Assembly (NCBI RefSeq): GCF_022346925.1
Contig: NZ_JAKRNJ010000011.1
Span: 1-54,250 of the forward strand
DNA from: Microvirga sp. ACRRW
GTDB lineage: Bacteria; Pseudomonadota; Alphaproteobacteria; Rhizobiales; Beijerinckiaceae
DNA length: 54,250 nt
Direction of reading: 5' to 3'
In this document: positions 49,890 through 54,250 of the stretch, in pieces
How the letters are laid out: every line of letters starts with the position of its first letter
Position numbering within the stretch: position 1 is the stretch's first letter
Notes under the pieces: model-generated
Told to the model about the DNA's origin: nothing
The model's database searches: none
What the model saw: only the letters and a program-made list of their open reading frames with translations
Made by a program: the position numbers and the translations under genes

Positions 49890-51890
49890 TTAAGCGAATT
49901 CCAAGATAACCGCATCGACCGCAAGGCTATCGCCTTCTTTGGCGTGAATTTTGGCAATCGTGCCGTCACGCTCGGCGCGCAGCACGTTTTCCATCTTCAT
50001 CGCCTCGACGATGCAGAGCGGCTCGCCGGCCTTCACTTCCTGGCCCTGTGACACGCTGATCGCCTTCACGAGGCCCGGCATGGGGCAGAGCAGCTGTTTG
50101 CCCGTATCGGCCTCCTGGCGCTCGGGCATGAGTGCGGCAAGCTCCGCCTCGCGCTTTGTGTAGACCCGCACCTCGGCCGAGGTGCCCGCATGGGCGAGCG
50201 CGAAGCCGTTGAGGATGGGACGCACCTGGACCGCGATCTCCTCGCCGCCCACCATTCCGGTCCAGACCGGCTCGCCGGGCACCCAGCCGGACTCGACCGG
50301 CCAAGACTGCCCGCCGATCATCACGACGATGCCGTCCTCGTCATCCTCGATCACCACGTCATGATGGGCCGAGCCCAACATCACGACGCGCTCTAGATCG
50401 AACTGCACGGCGGATGCCTCGCGCATCTGGCCTGAGATGTAGCGCTTGCGCAGGTTCTGGAGGTGATCGATAGCGGCGCCAACCGCCGCCATGCGAAGAG
50501 CCACCTCTCCTTCCGGCGCGGGTGCCTTGAAGCCCTGCGGGAACTCTTCCGCGATGAAGCCCGTGGAGAGCGCGCCAGATTTCCAGCGCGGATGCTGCAT
50601 GAGCGCGGAGAGGAACGGAATGTTGTGACGGATGCCGTCGATGGCGAAAGCGTCGAGCGCGGTCGCCTGAGCCTCGATGGCCTGCGTTCGGGTGGGCGCA
50701 TGGGTCACGAGCTTGGCGATCATCGGGTCGTAATAGATCGAAATCTCGCCGCCCTCGTAAACGCCGGTATCGTTGCGAACCGTCACGCCATCCTGCTCGC
50801 CCTCTTCCGGCGGGCGATAGGTCACGAGGCGGCCCGTGGAGGGCAGGAAGTTGCGCACCGGGTCTTCCGCATAGATGCGGCTTTCGACCGACCAGCCGTT
50901 GAGCTTCACGTCGGATTGAGCAAGGCGCAGCTTTTCGCCGGCGGCCACGCGGATCATCTCCTCCACGAGGTCGACGCCGGTGACCATCTCGGTCACCGGA
51001 TGCTCCACCTGGAGGCGGGTGTTCATCTCGAGGAAGTAGAAGGACTTGTCCTGCCCCGCCACGAACTCGACGGTGCCTGCGGAATCGTAACCCACGGCCT
51101 TGGCGAGGGCGACCGCCTGCTCGCCCATGAGCTTGCGGGTGGCCTCGTCGAGGAGCGGCGATGGCGCTTCCTCGATGACCTTCTGGTTACGGCGCTGAAT
51201 GGAGCATTCGCGCTCGCCGAGATAGATGACGTTGCCGTGCTTGTCGCCGAGAACCTGGATCTCGATGTGGCGCGGATCGGTGATGAACTTCTCGATGAAA
51301 ACGCGGTCGTCGCCGAAGGATGACGCCGCTTCCGATTTGGCACGGGCAAAGCCCTCGGCCACCTCGTCGGCGGAATAGGCGATGCGCATGCCCTTGCCGC
51401 CGCCGCCTGCGGAGGCCTTGATCATGACGGGGTAGCCGATCTCGTTAGCGATCTTCACCGCCTGCTCGGGCCCCTCGATGACGCCCAGATAACCGGGAAC
51501 CGTCGAGACCTTCGCGGCGGCTGCCGCCTTTTTCGACTCGATCTTGTCGCCCATGGCGGCAATCGCGCCGGGATTGGGGCCGATGAAGACGATGCCCGCT
51601 TCGGCCAGGGCCTTGGGGAAAGCCTCTCTCTCGGACAGGAAGCCGTAGCCGGGATGGACCGCCTGGGCCCCGGTCTGCTTACAGGCCTCGATGATCTTCT
51701 CGATGATAAGGTAGGACTGGGCCGCAGCAGCCGGGCCGATATGGACGGCCTCATCGGCCATCTCCACGTGGAGGGCGTCCTTGTCGGCATCGGAATAGAC
51801 GGCAACCGTCTTGATGCCCATCCGGCGGGCGGTCTTGATCACCCGGCACGCGATCTCGCCACGGTTCGCAATCAGGATCTTGTCGAACAT
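49890..51890 (-). CDS. pccA: Propionyl-CoA carboxylase biotin-containing (alpha) subunit
   Basis: 666 residues. The biotin carboxylase domain (about 1-450) carries MFDKILIANRGEIACRVIKTA, the ATP-grasp block KASAGGGGKGMRIA, EFVAGQDKSFYFLEMNTRLQVEHPVTE, and the substrate Arg-rich EERRNQ-like segment RECSIQRRNQKVIEEAPSP. A BT-like middle and C-terminal biotin carrier domain follow, with AMKMEN (biotinylated Lys632). Length and the ending GDSLAVDAVILEFA match alphaproteobacterial PccA rather than MccA. Converts propionyl-CoA to methylmalonyl-CoA together with PccB, which is not in the window. Start 51890. Confidence 0.94.
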   Translation of the reverse strand: MFDKILIANRGEIACRVIKTARRMGIKTVAVYSDADKDALHVEMADEAVHIGPAAAAQSYLIIEKIIEACKQTGAQAVHPGYGFLSEREAFPKALAEAGIVFIGPNPGAIAAMGDKIESKKAAAAAKVSTVPGYLGVIEGPEQAVKIANEIGYPVMIKASAGGGGKGMRIAYSADEVAEGFARAKSEAASSFGDDRVFIEKFITDPRHIEIQVLGDKHGNVIYLGERECSIQRRNQKVIEEAPSPLLDEATRKLMGEQAVALAKAVGYDSAGTVEFVAGQDKSFYFLEMNTRLQVEHPVTEMVTGVDLVEEMIRVAAGEKLRLAQSDVKLNGWSVESRIYAEDPVRNFLPSTGRLVTYRPPEEGEQDGVTVRNDTGVYEGGEISIYYDPMIAKLVTHAPTRTQAIEAQATALDAFAIDGIRHNIPFLSALMQHPRWKSGALSTGFIAEEFPQGFKAPAPEGEVALRMAAVGAAIDHLQNLRKRYISGQMREASAVQFDLERVVMLGSAHHDVVIEDDEDGIVVMIGGQSWPVESGWVPGEPVWTGMVGGEEIAVQVRPILNGFALAHAGTSAEVRVYTKREAELAALMPERQEADTGKQLLCPMPGLVKAISVSQGQEVKAGEPLCIVEAMKMENVLRAERDGTIAKIHAKEGDSLAVDAVILEFA

Positions 51891-52001
51891 GAGCCTCAGG
51901 TGCTCCACCCTCAAAAACTTAGCCCCACCTCCGTTACTGCACATCGGCGCATTCGGGAAGCGGGGCCGCGTTTAGCTTTTAGGTTAGATTGAAACGAGCT
52001 T

Positions 52002-52415
52002 TCAGGCAGCCATGAGGCTTTGCCGGGCCTGCTGGCGCCCGCGCATGATGAAATCGAGCAGCGCCACATCCACATAGCCTGCTTCGTCCAGGATGGCGTA
52101 GGCGATGTTCATGGCGTTGCGGCTCGGGCCGCTGACCTCGAGAACGGTCGCCAGCCACAGGGCGTCGTCGCCGCTCACAACGCCAAACGGCGCCCGCTTC
52201 CAGACCACGAATTCCACCACGAGCTTGGTGAGCGCGGCTCCCCAGCTCTCGTCGGACTCGATTATCCGGTCGAGGGCCAGGAGCGATTCCACTTCCAGGC
52301 GGCTGGTGATGCCGGCATCCAGAATCTCGCCCGTCAGTCGCGTCACGTCAGCGGCGGCGATGAAGTTGCGCTCGGCAGCGCCGTCGATGAACTCGCGAAG
52401 GTTATCCTTCAGCAT
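52002..52415 (-). CDS. Conserved hypothetical protein
   Basis: 137 residues, predicted almost entirely alpha-helical: MLKDNLREFIDGAAERNFIA, then LDRIIESDESWGAALTKLVVEFVVW and SGPSRNAMNIAYAILDEAGYVD. No signal, no membrane segment, no motif recognised. GGAGGG lies nine bases upstream of the ATG, supporting a true gene. No conserved neighbour. Confidence 0.65.
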   Translation of the reverse strand: MLKDNLREFIDGAAERNFIAAADVTRLTGEILDAGITSRLEVESLLALDRIIESDESWGAALTKLVVEFVVWKRAPFGVVSGDDALWLATVLEVSGPSRNAMNIAYAILDEAGYVDVALLDFIMRGRQQARQSLMAA

Positions 52416-52729
52416 TCTTGTGACTCCCTCCGGCCCTTTTCAGGACAGCCGGTCGATCTCTTGTGTGGAGAGGAGTGTCACACGAGGCGCGGCCGCAAAC
52501 CGTTAACGCGAAATGCTGAATCGGCGTTGAGGTTAAGCGTTGTTGAGAGTCTTTGGTTGCCGGATTCTTGACGAGCGGAATTCTCCAGCAACGGCACGGA
52601 TTTCGGTGCAGGCGTCTTTTAGCTTTGCAATCCCGCAAGGTTGCTCTTTCCGCACTTCTTCCCGCTGCGGTGGTACCTATCTGGCAGTTCAGAGGCGCAC
52701 TCTTGCGCCAGTCGTTAAGGAACACAGCC
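52416..52729. other. Intergenic region of about 310 bases
   Basis: No gene is supported. Divergent promoters for the hypothetical gene and the glyoxalase gene are expected. No clear sites were seen. Confidence 0.4.
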
Positions 52730-53659
52730 ATGCGGCACCACGGCATTCATCACGTCACCGCCATTGCGGGTCCGGCCCGTCGCAACCTCGATTTCTACAC
52801 CCGGGTTCTGGGACTTCGCCTCGTCAAGAAGACGGTGAACTTCGACGATCCCGGCACGTACCATTTCTATTTCGGCGACAGCCACGGCAGCCCGGGCTCG
52901 ATCCTCACCTTCTTCCCCTGGGAGCATGTCGCTCCGGGACGCAACGGTGTCGGCTCGACCTCTGAGACCGCGTTCCGCGTGCCTGAAGGCTCGCTCGGTT
53001 ACTGGACTCATCGCTTCATCGAACAGGGCGTCGAGCACGGCGCGCTGGAAAAGCGCTTCGGCCAGAGCGTGCTGACCTTCAAGGACCCGCACGGCACGAG
53101 CCTCTCGCTCGTGGGCGTTGCGGATGCGAGCAGCGATGGCGTCTGGACGGAAAGCGATGTCCCAGCAGAGCATGCCATTCGCGGGCTCGAAGGAGTGACG
53201 CTTCTCGTCGAGAACGGCGAGCCGACAGGCGCGATCCTCACCGATATCTTCGGCTTCAGTGAGGTGGCGCGGGAGGGTTCCCTCGTCCGCTACAAGAGCG
53301 ATGCCGCCATCGGCAGCGTTGTCGACATTCGCAGTGTCGGTGGCTTCCTGCCGGGACGCATGGGCGGCGGCTCGGTCCATCACGTCGCCTTCCGTTCAGC
53401 GGACGACGCGGACCAGGCCGAGATGGTGAGAAAACTCGCTGAGAACCATGGGCTCCACCCCACGGAGCAGAAGGACCGCAACTACTTCCGGTCCGTCTAT
53501 TTCCGTGAGCCCAACGGCATTCTCTTCGAGATCGCCACGGACGAGCCGGGCTTTGCCGTGGACGAGGCTGAGGATCACCTCGGCAGCGAGCTGAAGCTGC
53601 CTGCGTTCCTCGAGCCGCGCCGCTCCAGCATCGAGACTCATCTGCCTGAATTGGCTTGA
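52730..53659 (+). CDS. Glyoxalase/ring-cleaving dioxygenase (MhqO-like VOC protein)
   Basis: 309 residues with two VOC domains (about 3-130 and 145-280). The first includes IHHVTAIAGPARRNLDFYTRVLGLRLVKKTVNFDDP and the second SVHHVAFRSADDADQAEM, with a metal-site His/Glu set (HHV, FEIATDEPGF). Similar to MhqO/YkcA-type proteins linked to quinone and catechol resistance. It is followed after 49 bases by the esterase gene. Start 52730; the frame is open to 52553. Confidence 0.85.
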   Translation: MRHHGIHHVTAIAGPARRNLDFYTRVLGLRLVKKTVNFDDPGTYHFYFGDSHGSPGSILTFFPWEHVAPGRNGVGSTSETAFRVPEGSLGYWTHRFIEQGVEHGALEKRFGQSVLTFKDPHGTSLSLVGVADASSDGVWTESDVPAEHAIRGLEGVTLLVENGEPTGAILTDIFGFSEVAREGSLVRYKSDAAIGSVVDIRSVGGFLPGRMGGGSVHHVAFRSADDADQAEMVRKLAENHGLHPTEQKDRNYFRSVYFREPNGILFEIATDEPGFAVDEAEDHLGSELKLPAFLEPRRSSIETHLPELA

Positions 53660-53666
53660 AACAAAG

Positions 53667-53695
53667 CCCTCTCCCGGCCCTGAGTCGGGAGAGGG
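53667..53695 (+). other. Intercistronic hairpin containing ribosome-binding sequence
   Basis: A perfect 10-bp stem (53667-53676 with 53686-53695), 9-base loop. The second arm includes GAGAGGG adjacent to the AGGGAGA ribosome-binding sequence of the next gene, so folding could reduce its initiation. Role inferred. Confidence 0.55.
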
Positions 53696-53708
53696 AGAAA
53701 GCAAGATC

Positions 53709-54250
53709 ATGACCGAACTGTCCTTCATTCACCGCTACGAGCCCGCCACCGAACCGGGCCGCCCGCCCCTGCTGCTTCTGCACGGCACAGGCGGCAACGA
53801 GGATGACCTGCTGGCGCTGGGCCGCATGGCCTCTCCCGGCTCCGCCCTCCTCTCCCCGCGCGGCAAGATCCTTGAGAACGGCATGCCGCGTTTCTTCCGG
53901 CGTCTGGCGGAAGGCGTGTTCGATGAGGAAGACGTGCGCTTTCGCGCCAACGAGCTCACGGACTTCGTCACCGAGGCCCGCGCGGCTTACGGGCTCGAGG
54001 CTCCGATTGCGCTCGGCTTCTCCAACGGCGCGAACATCGCAGCCGCGATGCTGATGCTGCGGCCCGATGCTCTCGCGGGCGCGGCGCTGCTGCGTGCCAT
54101 GGTGCCGCTGCAGGATGCTCCAAAAGCGGATTTGTCGGGGAAGAAGGTGCTGATGGTGTCGGGCCTCATGGACCCGATCATTCCGGTCGAGAACTCGAAC
54201 CGCCTCGCCGCCTCCCTCGCCTCATCCGGCGCGGAGGTTCAGCACGAGAC
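53709..54250 (+). CDS. Alpha/beta hydrolase, carboxylesterase MhqD-like (partial, 3' cut by window)
   Basis: Open to the window end, 180 codons visible of about 200-210. Begins MTELSFIHRYEPATEPGRPPLLLLHGTGGNEDDLL with the oxyanion HGTGG. The nucleophile elbow GFSNGAN carries the catalytic Ser, and SGLMDPIIP carries the catalytic Asp. The catalytic His should lie beyond 54250. Phospholipase/carboxylesterase family (MhqD/YtpA-like), consistent with the preceding MhqO-like gene as a quinone detoxification pair. The ATG is 14 bases after the hairpin's second arm. Confidence 0.85.
   Translation, partial: MTELSFIHRYEPATEPGRPPLLLLHGTGGNEDDLLALGRMASPGSALLSPRGKILENGMPRFFRRLAEGVFDEEDVRFRANELTDFVTEARAAYGLEAPIALGFSNGANIAAAMLMLRPDALAGAALLRAMVPLQDAPKADLSGKKVLMVSGLMDPIIPVENSNRLAASLASSGAEVQHE

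Overview
The window is high-GC DNA from an alphaproteobacterium, most likely order Hyphomicrobiales. A Microvirga/Methylobacteriaceae-like genome is my best guess, inferred from the ExoR-type periplasmic regulator, RTX proteins, ABC, TRAP and tripartite-type transporters, isovaleryl-CoA and propionyl-CoA catabolic genes, and short palindromic repeats. There is no rRNA, phage, insertion sequence or CRISPR array. One tRNA gene, tRNA-Leu(GAG), is present.

Layout. (1) 41-10314: a carbohydrate island. It holds a LacI regulator, an intracellular GH43 glycosidase, two Gfo/Idh/MocA dehydrogenases, a sugar isomerase/epimerase and a complete CUT1 ABC importer, arranged divergently around a perfect 14-bp operator-like palindrome at 4072-4085. 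The island abuts a stranded 26-codon 3' tail of a type I secretion adaptor (hlyD-like) at 41-121. (2) 10648-21788: an exported amidohydrolase, a membrane metallophosphoesterase that overlaps a convergent AI-2E family gene by 107 bp, an AbgT-type transporter with an M20 peptidase and an SLC13/DASS-type transporter, and small stress-type membrane proteins. (3) 22096-25412: a TAXI-TRAP transporter with an intercistronic terminator-like hairpin. (4) 25512-33849: two RTX proteins, an ExoR homologue, exonuclease III, a ceramidase-like membrane protein and a PCMT-like methyltransferase. (5) 33896-41546: mccB, lipB, tRNA-Leu, mgtE, a GH25 lysozyme-like lipoprotein and a third RTX protein. (6) 41735-44729: isovaleryl-CoA dehydrogenase (ivd) with an AT-rich islet at its 3' end. 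The islet carries one DUF262-DUF1524 (GmrSD-like) gene. (7) 44733-54250: household and small-molecule genes, pccA, and a glyoxalase/esterase pair cut by the window end.

The most striking structure is the ivd islet. The last 30 or so codons of ivd are written in AT-rich codons unlike the rest of the gene. The stop codon overlaps the ribosome-binding site of the DUF262-DUF1524 gene. 1.8 kb downstream, a 42-bp GC-rich remnant encodes the displaced original C-terminus (RMRIGRELFNKTA-stop). The insertion therefore seems to have brought a replacement end for its host gene, in the manner of elements that integrate in icd, and placed a probable single-gene defence nuclease under the host gene's transcription. 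No integrase lies in the islet.

A second theme is protein secretion. Three RTX proteins end in short acidic/hydrophobic tails typical of type I substrates, yet the only type I secretion sequence in the window is the broken adaptor tail at the left edge.
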